Shown here: piece after piece, positions 1 through 12,462 of the stretch
Layout: each line of letters begins with the position of its first letter
How positions within the stretch are numbered: the stretch's first letter is position 1
Origin: Rosa chinensis
Lineage: Eukaryota; Streptophyta; Magnoliopsida; Rosales; Rosaceae
Direction of reading: 5' to 3'
Length of the DNA: 64,000 bases
Assembly (NCBI RefSeq): GCF_002994745.2
Contig: NC_037093.1
Location: 45,426,384 to 45,490,383 of the forward strand
Notes under the pieces: generated by a model
Databases searched by the model: none
The model's input: only the letters and a program-made list of their open reading frames with translations
Told to the model about the DNA's origin: nothing
Program-made: the position numbers and the translations under genes

Positions 1-158
1 ATATGGTTAAATTAGAAGGATCTAGATTCATATTCAATGTATGATTAATTTTCCTTGTATGATTTGGATTCTGTGCATTGTAATACTCTATATAAAGAGA
101 CCCCTATTATCAATGAGAATACACAGCAATTTACTCTCAATTCTGTTTTCCTAAAACA
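1..158 (+). repeat. Copia 5' LTR, truncated by the window start
   Basis: Matches the 3' LTR from its internal ggttaaattagaaggatcta segment to the shared ctaaaaca end. It contains a TATA-like tataaag at about 90. Roughly the first 70 bases of the LTR lie outside the window. Confidence 0.85.
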
Positions 159-1349
159 CGTTATCATCATAAAACTCTAACCCTGAAACCCTAAATTCGT
201 AGCCTTCAAATCCCAGAAACATCCGCCACCCACCTTGAAGCTCTTAACTCCAGGAATCCAGAACCGGCGGCTCCACCCCAAGAATCGGTCGGAAAAATAC
301 CAAACCGGCCCCCAAAAACAAGCAAAGCATCCCTGCCCAGTTCGCGGTCCTCCAGACCCCATTCGTCTTCACAGTTGGCCACCATCACATCCCTGATCCC
401 AGACTCTAGGAACCGGGAACAGAACCTCAAAATCCAGCCATAAATGCACCCGACCGGCCAGTCAATTTTGCTGCACCATCGTCTGGGACCGGCATGCCCA
501 GTTTTCTGTCCGAAACGGCTTCCAGCCCAACCCAATCATAGCTCAGCCCAGCCTAGCGCCAATGTCACCTTCGTCCAGTCCATTCCGCGCGCCAGCCTAC
601 TTACACACGACCGGCGACGAGGTAGCTGCCCTGCAGGAGATCTAGCAGGAAGAAGAAAATAAAAAGAAAAAAGGTGGGTGCTTGACCCACGATTGCGACT
701 CGGCCCAGACGAACAACCAAAAAAAAAAAAGGCCCAGAAGAAGAAGGCTGATGCAGCCCACTGATGTCCCTGGCCCACTTCTAGCCAGGCGCTGCTTCAC
801 CCCAAGTCAGCACGCCACGTTTACAGCCAGTCAGCAGCCACGTCATCACCGTTCAACAAAAGTCAACGTCTGTCAACACTCCGATCAACAACTTCTGGCA
901 GCTTTTCTGGCCACTTTCCGACGACTTTTCCAGCCAAATTTTCCAGCGACCCATTTCGAGGTTTTTTTTTTTCTAAAAGTTTCCCTTTTTTTAGAGTTTT
1001 TAAATTCAATTTCTCTTCTTTTTATCGGGGACTTGCAACCTCCCTTTCTTCTACCCCATTTTTCTTCATCATAGGGAGACCAAATTAAGCAGAACTGTGG
1101 GGGTTCGTGCTCACTCCAAGCTTAGAGCTTGTTGAGATCTCCAAACTTAGAGTTTGTAGAGAATTTATGATTGACCACTTACATCATTGTTTCGATCTAA
1201 TCCAATACATCTTGGAATTTAATTTCTTGCAAGCGATTATGCTTAGAAATTCCTAATTTCTTGGAAGCGATTACGCTTAGGAATTTTATATGTTTTCATG
1301 GTAGCCTTTTACGCTCCGAAACTAACCCTTTTTCTTGTTCTCTTTCAGG

Positions 1350-2388
1350 ATGAGTAACCTGAACAAATTGGACTTTTCTCCATTGGGAACAACTGGCTCT
1401 GGATATCACAAGTGAGTTCGTGATGTTCGCTAGCATCTCAAGGCCGATGGAATTCTGGATACGATTCTCGAGCCTAGCCAGGACGTGCTAACTGCTGAGC
1501 AAGCTCAAGCTTTGGAAGCAAATAGAGCAGCCTTAGAGGCAAATAAGGCGAAAGCCATCATCATAATGACTAGTCATATGGATAATTCACTCCAGTACGA
1601 GTGTATGTATGAATGAAGAAGACCCCAGAAGGCTATGGGTCTCACTCGAAAAAAGATTTGGCAACGTCTGTGACTCCCTGCTTCCTGACCTAGAAGTGAG
1701 ATGGCATAGCCTCCGCTTCTGTGATTTCAAGTCAGTTCTTGACTACAACTTGGAAGCACTTCGCACTAAATCTTTAATGAAATTCTGTGGTAAAGAGATC
1801 ACAAATGACATGTTGATTGAGAAGCCTCTCTCTACATTCCCCGTCTCTGCATTGATGGTTGCTAAGAACTATCAAATTGATGTTACTGCAGGACGGATCA
1901 TAAGGTTTCATGAGCTCATTGGAGCTATGAATGTCACTGAAAAGCATGACAACATCCTTGTGAAGAACTATAATTCGAGATCCGTGGAAATAGAGCATAT
2001 TCCAGAATCCAATTATAGTCGCGCCCCAAAGAGAGGGGGCCAAGAGCGAAACCCTAATCTTAGGGATACATTTGGACGTTCTGGTCCATATAATCGCTCT
2101 ACTTGGGAAGGTAACCGCCAAAATAGGTGAACACGGAACTGAGAGAGGCAACGCCTCTGGCCATGTTGGTGGCGCCACCAACACTAAGAGCCATCTAAAT
2201 GACGCTTTCAAAGCTCCTCAATCAATGAAGTTTGAGCAAAGAGATGTATGTTCTCGATGTGGAGTGTATGATCATTGGGCACAAATTTGTAGAGCTCATG
2301 AAGAACTTGTCACCGCCTACAAAGCATATTGTGAAGCAAGAGAAGCTCACTATGTGGAACAAGAAGATCAAGAAGATGATCTAGAGTG
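1350..2388 (+). pseudogene. Copia gag remnant with CCHC zinc knuckle
   Basis: Starts with MSNLNKLDF at an ATG just after a ttctctttcag tract. An early in-frame stop follows the YHK segment, and the frame reopens as a UBN2/Gag-like region (1609-2130). A further frame change leads to a retroviral-type zinc knuckle, CSRCGVYDHWAQIC (CX2CX4HX4C), at about 2250-2295, followed by an acidic tail ending DDLE. The Gag identity comes from the knuckle and its place behind the LTR. Several frame breaks make it non-functional. Confidence 0.8.
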
Positions 2389-2769
2389 AAGGGTTGAAGA
2401 CTACAAATCTGGCTGGGATCAATAGATGACCAATTCTGTTTAAGTCTTTATTTTTTCAAAAGATGTAGTAGGCAATTTCCATATACTTTGTAGTAAATGC
2501 CAATGGTTTAGTCTTTCTTCAAAGTAGGCTCACCCCAAAGTAGGTGTGATGTCTAGGAAGATTTTGAGATTAGTGGTGCTTAAGCGAGCCTTGCTCCACT
2601 GACATCTCTTTACTCACCTGGTCACATTCATTTTGGAATTATCGAAAGAAGTTAGACGACTACCATTGTTTTGCATTAGCTAGCATTTTGGATTAGATTT
2701 TCTTTGGTCAAAGAGACAATGATGTAACTCCGTTGGTTTATGAATAAAATTTCGAGTTCTTTTCATTAT

Positions 2770-5700
2770 GACTCAATTTTGATTATGAGCATATAACTTT
2801 GTGACTACGATGGCTGGGCCATCAGTATTAATTCAAGGACATGGAATAGCCCAAGTTCCCCTTGCCAAATGGCACCTTGATTACTGTCACAAAAACTCTC
2901 TATGCTCCTAGAGCAAATCGCACCTATGAATTGTCAACGGATTGCATACGAAAATGTATGTAGAGAATGAAAATGAGTTCCTTTGCAATGCCTCTAACGA
3001 TTGCGAATAAAGGAGCATCTTAGAGAAGTTATATGTCTCTCTAGTGGACTTTATGTCGCTATCGAGCTATTAAATCCAATTCAATCATGAGAGAAGATCT
3101 CTTGGATTTAGACACATATTGGCTTTGTCACGACGGGATAGATTATCCTAGTCATGATATGATGACCGTATACAAAAGACTTCACATGGACATCATTTCT
3201 TTCGAGCGAAAGAAGCATGAATCAAAAGTTGATTCCTGGACTTAGTGTGACCGACGTTGCTGCCTAGGGCACAGCCTCCGTCCGCCACTAGCCTAGGGCT
3301 GGCACAGTCCCTATCCATAACGCCATGGATGGCGTCCATCATGGTGATGGCACCCTAGGTGATGCTACAATCACTAACTTTGCTTCAAGTAGCGTTTCAA
3401 ACGCTCAAGCCTAACCAAAATTCTCATTGGTTGCTTCCAAATCCCTCGCTCATTTTACAAAGCCTGTTCCTTAGGGAAATTAGGACTGAGACTGTCCTAT
3501 GCAAAGGATATGACAATACTCATTCTGTTCTTACATAGAATCCGTAGGGATTATGTGGACTAATTCAACCAACTTACGGACGTTTAAATTTCTCATGATG
3601 CTGGTTGACACACAAACATACTGGTCACGTGTTGTGCCATTGTCCACCTATGAATGCTGCCTATGCTACACTCTTAGCACATATCATATGACAACAGGCT
3701 GACTCCCCAAATCATCTTATTCCGTCAAGTGGACTTGACGATGCTAGAGAGTTTACATCGAAGACTTTCAATGGGTATTGCATTGGGTTTGATGTTGGAC
3801 ATCATATTCTCATGTACACACCCAAATGGTCTTGCGAAAACAACTACGATGGTAGTCTGGACATTAGTAATGCGCACCTTCCTTATATCCACTTGGGGTG
3901 ATGCAATATCGCATGCAGCTATGCTAATTCGTCTACGACCCACTGCCACTCAATCTACCTCTGCATAACAGCTAGTGACTGGGTCCAAATATTGTACTTA
4001 TGCACATTTGAGTGAGCTATTTATGTGCCAAATTGCGCCACCACAGCACACTATGATGGGTCCTTACACACGAATGGGCAACTACGTTGGTTTTGAGATT
4101 CCAACAATCATCCACCACTTAATGCCCTTGCTAGGCAATCTCATTACCGCTAGATTTGTGGGTTGTCACTTTGATGAGACAGTCTACCCGTCGTTAGGGG
4201 AGATAAGAACACGGATGTTCAGCAGGAATGACAGGGACATAGTAGTATGTCCCTACTATGTCTCATCTCGATCCCTGTTAAAGTGACGAGATCACACAAA
4301 TATGCTGCAAACATGCCTGCAAGGAAGTACGTCCCTACGAGAGGACGTAGCACCACCCTACACAGAGTTAGGCATGGCGCCAACGCCAAAGAGTGTGGCA
4401 CTCTAGCGTTATAGGCCATGGCCCTAACTAGGATGCATGGGAGGCCCGTGAGTTCGAAAGATACTTTGGCACATTCCAATCCTTTGATCATTAAGACTTA
4501 GAATCTGTCTTATGAGTATCTTCCAGGTTATGGTTATCGTTGGGGGACGCCTCAACGTCATAACCTATTCCTAAAAATATAGAGCTCTATGAAAATTACA
4601 CTAGTGTATATTAGACGTGGGATAGAAACTCCATCATAATTGATGATGTAGTTGTGCATGAGTTTGTTGAGTCCGATGATATCAAACCACACTCCGTTGA
4701 TCAATGAATACCAATGTAGAGAAATCTGGCCTAAATGGAAAGATGCAATCCAGGTTAAGTTGGATTCTCTAACGAAGAGGAAGGTTCTCGAGCCAGTGAT
4801 GCCAACACCTACTAACATAAAACCTATTGACTAATGGGTCTTCATTAGAAAGCGTGATGAGAAATAGAGATGGCAATCTCGCCTTATGGCGCAAGGCTGC
4901 TCACAAAACGCCCTGGAATCGACTATGATGAGACATATTCTCTTGTAATGGATGTCATTGCACTCCACTACCCTGTCAGTTTGGTAGTTTTCGAATAACT
5001 GATTATGCAGCTTACAAATGTGGTCACTACGTATCTCTATAGGGATCTAGATACGGAATATACATGAAGGTTCATGGTGAACTTTATTTACCCGAGTCAA
5101 GTGACTCTAGACCACGGAGCGCGTTTACAAAGAGATTGAAACGCTAGCTAAAATGACTACTTGATTGGGAAGGGATATGCCCACGCGTTTTCATAACAAG
5201 TTTCGGATTCCATCACGGTTCATGTTGCACATGATCTTCATTAGAAGCCCTTAAAGAGTTAAGGGAAACCGCTGAACACTTCAAATCCGAGTTTTGAGAT
5301 GAAGGATTTTGGGAGAACACGATTATGCCTCGGTTTGAAACTTGAGCATCATGTTGATAGATGCTTATGCATTTTGACGAGGTCAAACCTTCAAGCACCC
5401 CCATGATCGTCCTTCGTCTTGATACTAAAAAGGATCCTCTTCATCTGAAGGATGACGACGAAGATGTGCTAAAGGCAGAAGTGCCTTACTTGAGTACAAT
5501 AAGCGCATTATTATACTTAGCTAAATGCACAAGACTGGACATCTTATTTGCAGTGAACTTGTTAGCTAAGGTATAGCTCTGCGCCAACGCGATGTCATTG
5601 GATTGGTGTAAAAGATATCTTTTGGTACTTGAGATGTATGACTGATATGGGCTTGTTCTATCCCTACAAAGACATGATGGATTCAGACCCATCATACACC

Positions 5701-6180
5701 AGGAACACTGCTAACATTGGCCTGTGTCCACTATCCCCATCCCAAAACGACATGTGTTTTGGAAGGTTTTGCTGATATTGGGTATCTCTCTGACCCATAC
5801 AAAAGTCATTCCCAAACTGGTTAAGTGTTCACCATGGGAAAAGACCGTGATATCTTGGAGGTCTACAAAACGGACCTTAGTCGCTATATCTTCTAATAAT
5901 GCAGAGATTCTTGCTCTTCACGAAGTGGTTTGTGAATGTATATGGATTGGATCCATAATTACGCATGTTGAAACAATTGTGGTTTGAAGTCTACCATAGA
6001 TGAGCCTACGAGCATTTAAGATAATGCTGCTTGCTTTGAACAAATGAAGCAAAGGCTACATCAAAAGCGACAACAACAAGCATAATTAACAACAACAGAC
6101 TCTCCTCAAGATCAATTTGAACTAGATTCAATCTGAGGACAGTGTGGCAGGCTTGCTCACTAAGTCATTACCTAAATTCC
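2770..6180 (+). pseudogene. Copia pol remnant (protease, integrase, RT, RNase H)
   Basis: Short blocks in shifting frames resemble Copia pol. The clearest is the start of reverse transcriptase at 4730-5000, with WPKWKDAIQVKLDSL and, downstream, traces of the VAQGxSQ and DYDETYSPV regions. An RNase H-like segment with VISWRSTKRTLVA and AEILALHE lies at 5840-5950. The integrase region (about 3100-3950) is poorly preserved. No frame stays open for more than about 100 codons. I infer an old, inactive copy. Confidence 0.75.
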
Positions 6181-6429
6181 ACTTTCAAGAAACGTGTTGG
6201 TAGCATCATTTACGGAAGTTATCTGATCTCCCATGACTGTAGTCATCGGGGGAAGATGCAAACATCAGGGTAAGATGTTTACACGTATCGTCTCGAAACG
6301 TGAAGGGTGTGTTATGCTCTTTTTCCCCTTCGATTGAGGTTATTTTTGTCCCACTGGGTTTTTGTTACTCGACAAGGTTTTTAGCGAGGCAACGAGAGAA
6401 GCACCGCTTTTGGGCTACACAAGGGGGAG

Positions 6430-6649
6430 TGTTCAAGTAAATTTATATTTGTGTGTCTGGACCAAACCCTAGGTTACTTGACCTAGTGGTAATAGGGTTA
6501 AATTAGAAGGATCTAGATTCCTATTCAATGTATCATTACCTTTCCTTGTATGATTCGGGTTCTATGCATTGTAATCCTCTATATAAAGTGGCCCGTATTA
6601 TCAATGAGAATACACAATAATTTACTCTCAATTCCGTTTCCCTAAAACA
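6430..6649 (+). repeat. Copia 3' LTR (220 bp)
   Basis: Begins TGTTCAAG directly after a polypurine tract and ends AAAACA, so it has TG...CA ends. It carries tataaag at about 6584. It differs from the left copy at several positions and shares its end. Confidence 0.85.
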
Positions 6650-6652
6650 CCA

Positions 6653-7037
6653 TAATTGTTTTCAAGCCTAATGTTTCATATTTTATGGTTGCTACCATTT
6701 TAGCCAGGTTACAAAATTAAATTTGCTCATTCTATCGTTTTATTTTGCTTTATCTTATATGCCGCTTCACAGGCTTATTTAGTTTTGTTTACACGATGGC
6801 TATCTATCCCTCGTTTTATGATCTTTTTATACTAATGAGAGAAACCTTTTTCTAATTTTGTTCCTATTGCATCATACTTTTGTTCTTGTATAATTCACCA
6901 AGAAAATTTGAATGCATTTTCTTTTGCATTTTTTTTCTTCGAAAACTTTCACAAAAAAAGAAATGACATTTGAAAATGGAAATGAATAATAAAAGTATTG
7001 GAATTGTATTTCTATTATTATAAAGCTTTGGAGAGAG

Positions 7038-7075
<38 letters not shown>

Positions 7076-7321
7076 TTTGTTGTCTGTAACAGTTTTTTTA
7101 TACAAGGATATAGTAGTCATTTAATAATTAAAAAAATGAGGAAGGTCTAGTAAGTAAATTAAGAGGTCCCAATAGAAACTCTCAATTTCGGCACAAATCA
7201 ATTAAATTGCGTAAACCATTCAAGTTGGCCTATTTAAACCAATATATTGTGGTTGAAGATAATTGAGCCTCTTTATTTGACACTTGGAATTGATTGTCGT
7301 TTTTTGTACCCTTTCTAGTTT
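6653..7321. other. AT-rich spacer with (TA)n
   Basis: No gene or recognisable element is seen. It holds a (TA)n microsatellite at about 7043-7073. Confidence 0.6.
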
Positions 7322-7675
7322 TAGTTTTTTTTTTGTTTTTTTTTTTTTTTATGACAGAATACAAACAAAAATTAAAGCACAAAACCTCGACTAACACCAT
7401 CTCCCAGCTGATCCAACTAGAAAGCTAGGGACACAGAAATGGGTAAACAGAAAAACCAAACTGAATTGTTCTAAGAATTATGAGCCAAAGTTGTTAGATG
7501 ATCTGTTACAAAATTCGCCTCTCTATAAATATGTCGGAAAATGATGACTCGAATTGTCATGCTGGTTGCTTGATATCTTGCATCATCAGCCTAATTCTCC
7601 ACGGAACTTCACAGCTGCCTTGGATACAATCAATTAGCAGCTTGGAGTCGCCTTCAACAACAATATTTGAATAAT

Positions 7676-8030
7676 CACTACTACAGAAATTGAATCAGAC
7701 GACAGCTAAAACTGTCGTCTGATATCAAGGGTGACTATCGTCTATCTCGGTGACGTCTGATGAAGGTGCATTTAGAAAACTGTCATCTGAAGGACTCGAC
7801 ATCCATGTTAACAGGTCTCGACAATATTAATTGTTGTGTGAATTTTACTCAGACAACAGGCAACTTAAGCATCCGTTGTATGATTGCGATTAAGAAGTCG
7901 CTTTTTTTTTTATAGCCGTTGTGTGACTTTTATTCACACAACAGTTTTTTCATAGCACCCATAATCTATGTTGCATTCAGATGACAATTTTTATTTTGAG
8001 GTTATTGTAAATATTGTGTACATATGACAG
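7676..8030. repeat. CACTA left subterminal repeat zone
   Basis: Variants of a short motif (cagacgacag, tgtcgtctga, cagacaacag, cacacaacag, cagatgacaa) recur in both orientations. Such zones are transposase-binding regions in En/Spm elements. The same motif family fills the other end. Confidence 0.8.
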
Positions 8031-8189
8031 TTTTGTGTGGTTATTGTTGTACTAAAAGAATGATTCAATGCATTATATATGCTGGAAGCGGAATCAAAAA
8101 TGACCAAATTAACAGTAACTGATAAATATATATATATATAGAAGAAATTGTTATAATCTACATCATGCATCAAAATAGATTGTGCAAAG

Positions 8190-8492
8190 CTAATCTTTTA
8201 TCCACAAAAGGAGTACGTCTAATAGTACTCTCCTAGCAAAATACATCCAGAAATTTACTTCAGTGTCTAGCTTTGCAAGCTTGGCTACTCTCATGGCCTC
8301 ATTAGAGTCTAAGAAGCTTGAAGTTTGAGGAGCTCCAGACTCAACACACTCAATATCTTCTGGAGTTCCTTCAATAACATCATAACTAAATTCAACTTTT
8401 CTTTTAGCCTCTGCTTTAAGCAACTCAATGTCTTGTTCCAGCTTCAGAATGTGCTTCCTCACTGCTCGAAGGCCACAGAAATATGCAAGCAA
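8190..8492 (-). CDS. Unidentified coding-like segment carried in the CACTA
   Basis: A 100-codon minus-strand frame, starting MLAYFCGLRAVRKHILKLEQ. It has a heptad-like stretch (LKLEQDIELLKAEAKRK), an acidic middle (EGTPEDIECVES) and a hydrophobic end (MYFARRVLLDVLLLWI). I do not recognise the family, and it does not resemble CACTA transposase. The coiled-coil plus possible membrane segment suggests an exon taken from a host gene, since it sits inside the transposon close to the left terminus. It may be only the last exon of a longer minus-strand transcript that includes the exons near 10.7-11.1 kb. Whether it is expressed cannot be judged. Confidence 0.35.
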   Translation of the reverse strand: MLAYFCGLRAVRKHILKLEQDIELLKAEAKRKVEFSYDVIEGTPEDIECVESGAPQTSSFLDSNEAMRVAKLAKLDTEVNFWMYFARRVLLDVLLLWIKD

Positions 8493-10724
8493 GCAATATT
8501 TTCAAACCCGAAATCAGAGAAGATTATATGCATGATACGTATTCATGTTCCTTACAGATATATTACCCAAACCAAAGTCCAATTATTACTACATTTCAGC
8601 ACTTACCAAAGACTTGAAGCAAAGAAGACACTTTTTGGTAATCCACATGTTGCATATCTACCACATGAAGAAACAATTAGAAAAACAAAATTGGTGCAAA
8701 GTTAAAGAGAGAAGTAAGACCTAACCAACAATAAAGAAATAAGTAGCCATTGAAGCAATGTCTCAATAATGCACAACAAAAATAAATGGCAGAGAACCAG
8801 CAAACTGAGCACAACAGGTGTAACTATCCTACTTTATGCCAATCTACAGCAACATGAGCTTGATCCATGTACTATAAAACTGAATCAGAAGTGACCAAAT
8901 GCCAAAGGAAGAAGCCACTTTTATGATGGTAAGGATTATAACTTAAGGGAGGCTCAGCAAGCTTAATGTATTTTTTAAATCCAAACATAACTACACTCAC
9001 CTTCTCTTCCCTTTAGAGTGAGATGAAACAATAAAATTTATTGAAGGCTCCATAATGGCAGCAGATTCCAATTTCCATGCCTACCTTTGATTGGCCCATT
9101 CATCATACTCCATACTTCTTGCACCTACCATCATTTTTAGTCACTCAACAAGATTCACTTGCCATAAGTACGTAATATAACAGCCTTCTTAAATTCCTGT
9201 ACATGAATAAATATGTGCTTAGATATTCAAAAGATCATCTACAGAAGAGTAGTAAACCCAGCAAATGTTTAGACTTGCTCGCGGGATTTGGTTAATATTT
9301 TGTATGCAAGGCCCCTGTAACCTTGTTGATGTGCTCATTCAATCAGTTGAATCATGACAATAAGCTGAATGCATTCACTTGTCAAGATCAAGAAACTCAA
9401 TCAACCAACCCCGTTAATTGTGAGCCTAACGAATGTGAGCTCTAAGAAAACAAAGAAGGTTAATTTGTTTTTTTCTCCAGTAGAAAAATCCTAAACTGAT
9501 GGCTGAAGTAACTGGAAGCATATAAGCAATAAATAGAGTTGTAGCCTGTTGACTCAATTCCAGAAACCATTTTCATACATACTGGAACTTTTAGATGAAA
9601 TCAAATTAGAGTAACAAAAGCAAATAGAACATATCTAAATAGTAAAACTAAATTTCACAGTAGCAGCAAAGTTTTTACCTTTTTCACCCAACAAACAAAC
9701 CCAGAAATCATCAAAACTCCTTAAAAGGGGTCTATCTTTATCACACCCAGAACCCAAAATTCCAACACTTAACACAACTGAAACACCAAAATCAAACAAA
9801 CCCCACAACTCAACCAATCAAACATCCAATAATAACAATCTCATGGGTTCCCATGGCTCGTCCTATAGAAAGAGGATGCCCGACAAGTTATTTATAAGCA
9901 GAAATTAAAAGAGGCATTAAATGAACTGGGAAAAGAGAGTTGTTATTAATATGGTCATATAATAAGTTGTTATTAATATGATCATCATTGTAAATTGATC
10001 GCACCTGATGTGAGCATGACAATGATAATATTCCTCTCCTAGCAAACCTGATGACTTTCTCATTCCTATAGGTTAGGACTAATCTCCACCCCAACAACTT
10101 CATGCTTGATAGCCTTTCTTAGTTTTACCCTATTCAAAGTCGAAAATCAAATGATACTGTCAGAACAAACCAAACCCACTGAAATTCGACATATAACATA
10201 GTTAAAACTCAAAACCAATCACCCCATTGTAAAGAATCAAGCTAAAAACAGAGCATTGGAGCCTAAGTTTGAATGCAAGAATGCAAAACCAGATGACAGT
10301 GTTACAAATCACAACAAACAAAACCCACAAAAAAAATGATTAAACTTTCTACTAAAAACATGATCAAATTTCATAACCCATTGCAAAGAATAAACCAGAA
10401 AACATAGCATTTCTACCAAAAATCCCAAATGAACAAAACCCAGAAAACAAAATCAATAATCAGTAAAGCTTCATACCATGATTGTACTCCTCTTGGGCTT
10501 GATTTCTTTGACACCACTATCCTGGATGCAGGTAGCCAACCTCAATCCTTGCCAGACAAGAACATGAAAATTATTAAACCAACAATCGCATGATTAACAA
10601 CCCATAAAGAAATCGGATTAAGCAAGAACCAACCTTTACATTGTCGTATCCAGCAAGGTGAAGCACTAGATTCTTGGCGGATTAAGCAAGAACCAAACTT
10701 CACACTGTCATCAACCTTTTCAAC

Positions 10725-11150
10725 CTAATCCCCAATTAATCCAGAAAAAGATATCAACAAATTGAAAACCATATGTAAAATCGGAACATCCGATAGTGGA
10801 TAATAGCTGCTTACTACTGAATTTGAAGCCTTCTTCCTCTTCTTGGTTGGAGGAGAAGCAGACACCTCATCCTCTACAATAGAAACATTGAACGCTTCAA
10901 AATACCGAACTTGGACACAATTCAAGCCTTGATTGAATTAGTAAAGATTCCAGTTATCGAAAAGAGGTCACCACCGTCGTCGTCGTCAAAGGAGATGACA
11001 TTGAGAGGCTGTACGCAATTGTAATCGAAAAGGGGTTTGAGTTCTTTGGTAAAATCTGCCTGCAAAATCATAGACCAGTTAATGTATGAGAATAGTGAGA
11101 AAGAGAAATGAAACCCTTAAGTATATGAGGAGAAGAAGAAGACGGTGACC
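10725..11150 (-). pseudogene. Captured host exons in the CACTA (unidentified)
   Basis: Reading minus from 11150, an ATG (MVTVFFFSS) is followed by an intron-like stretch ending in tgattttgcag. Then comes a frame containing ADFTKELKPLFDYNCVQPLN and VISFDDDDGGDLFSITGIF, and after a break, a basic patch PPTKKRKKAS that resembles a nuclear localisation signal. The acidic and basic blocks and apparent splice sites look like a plant gene start, not transposase. I cannot name the gene. Position between CACTA termini suggests transposon capture. Confidence 0.4.
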
Positions 11151-11639
11151 ATTGTGAAAGTGGGAGAGAGTGCAGTGAATCGCGCCGGAACACGCCTGAA
11201 ACACACATATCAGAGCTATAAATGACTAAAATTGAATTACGGAAACCGTAATCACAAATTGAAAAGGTTATGGTTTGAATTTGGGGAAAAAATTTTCTCG
11301 ACATTTCCTTCAGCATTCCCAAAATTTTCAAATCCAAGTGAAACTGGCGAAGAACATCATCAGCAACAATTTGGGTATTGGGTATTGTTTATGAGAATGA
11401 AAGATGAAATTTAAGGTTTAAGGCTATCTATCGTCAAGCTTTCAATTGGATTTGATTTTGGTTTGGGTTTTGGTGAGGCATGAGTAAAGAGGAGCTAGGT
11501 TTTGGTTTTGTGAGACGCGACTGAAGAGGAGGTTTCGCTAGCTATCGAGAGGAGTGATGAGGTCGGGTTTGTGTCAAGAGAGGATTTGGTTTTGGTTTTG
11601 TTATGTTTTTTGTTTAAGTGTTAGGGTTTCAAGCCCATT

Positions 11640-12105
11640 TGGACATGCCCTATCAATTTAGACAATGACTCACACAACAGAAATTAAAAGTAATGTGGTC
11701 TGAATGCACAAGTTTTAAATTTGGGATTTGTCTCGTGTTAACTTGACTTCCCCATTTGGGGAGTTGGGGATAAATGGTGGTGAGAAATCTCCCTCCCTTT
11801 TGTCAAATATTTGATCAGACCAAAGTTATATTATTTCTCATCGTCTGATTAATACAAGTTGGAGAAAATTTTGGGTTTCATGTGGGGTCTGGCACCACTA
11901 ACACGGTGGGAAACTTGCCGCTCAATTTTTTTGAGCATCACACAACAGTTTTTATCTTAAACGTCATCTGAACTAATTTTTAAGTCCCTATCACACAACA
12001 GCTCTTACAGAAATGACGTCTGAAAAAAAAAAATTTCAATCACACAACAAAAAATTGCATACTGTCGTCTGAAAGGTGTTGTCTGATTCAATTTCTGTAG
12101 TAGTG
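11640..12105. repeat. CACTA right subterminal repeat zone
   Basis: Repeats of cacacaacag, gtcgtctga, gtcatctga and gacgtctga, matching those at the left end, run into the terminal inverted repeat at 12078-12105. Confidence 0.8.
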
Positions 12106-12462
12106 AATGATGCATAAGAGCAGTCTGTAGAGCATCTCTTAAAGCAGTCGCTTCAGCCACAAGAACATTAACATTGCCAAGTATCCTATTAGAAGCGAAC
12201 AAAGGATTGTCATCTGCATTACGAAAAACAAAATCAATCGTAGCATTTCCATTCCTAACATAGCCATCAAAGTTCTATTTAACCTATTCAGAATTATAAG
12301 GTTGCCATTTGATATGAAAATACCTTGATATTTTAGGATAAGTACGATTAGGATTAGCCTGAAGATAATTGGATCGGACTATAGATGCTTGAAAAACACA
12401 TTTAGATGGGATAGAAGCAACATTCTGAAAAACTAATTTATTTCTACAATTCCAAACTTCTT

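Larger units (their letters stand above)
1..6649 (+). mobile_element. Degenerate Ty1/Copia LTR retrotransposon
   Basis: Two matching LTR sequences bracket about 6.3 kb that reads, in order, as Gag with a CCHC knuckle, then pol remnants including reverse transcriptase and RNase H. A purine run (caagggggag) lies directly before the 3' LTR, and the sequence cgttatcatcat directly follows the 5' LTR where the primer-binding site should be. The domain order fits Copia. Many stops and frameshifts interrupt both gag and pol, so it is not autonomous. The left LTR is cut by the window edge, so the target duplication cannot be checked. Orientation is plus. Confidence 0.9.
7676..12105. mobile_element. 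Non-autonomous CACTA (En/Spm-type) transposon, 4430 bp
   Basis: Both ends read CACTACTACAGAAATTGAAT inward, with the inverted repeat matching for about 28 bases. The element is flanked on each side by AAT, the 3-bp duplication expected of CACTA elements. Removing the element and one AAT restores the LINE RNase H reading frame, which is strong proof of the boundaries. I see no TNPD-type transposase. The inside instead holds unrelated minus-strand coding-like segments (8190-8492, 10725-11150). Confidence 0.92.
7325..12461 (-). mobile_element. 5'-truncated LINE (RNase H end), interrupted by CACTA
   Basis: Read on the minus strand, the segment 12461 to 12106 gives a plant LINE RNase H region. 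It contains KVWNCRNK-like text, NFDGYVRNGNA, and ILGNVNVLVAEATALRDAL. The frame resumes across the CACTA insertion with SNIVVEGDSKLLIDCI and PWRIRLMMQDIK (7675 to about 7480). The 3' end is a poly-A tail, seen as poly-T at 7325-7350. Only the last 700 bases or so of the LINE are present, which is typical 5' truncation. Stops and frameshifts appear towards the 3' end. A sister copy lies at 50622-50922. Confidence 0.85.

Noticed and set aside
177..1074. Several 60-130 codon frames between the Copia 5' LTR and gag
   Set aside because: They lie in the leader region of a decayed retrotransposon, overlap on both strands and show low-complexity Pro/Ser/Arg text. No family recognised.
6872..7120. An 82-codon minus frame
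   Set aside because: Crosses the (TA)n repeat (alternating Tyr-Ile) and has no motif.
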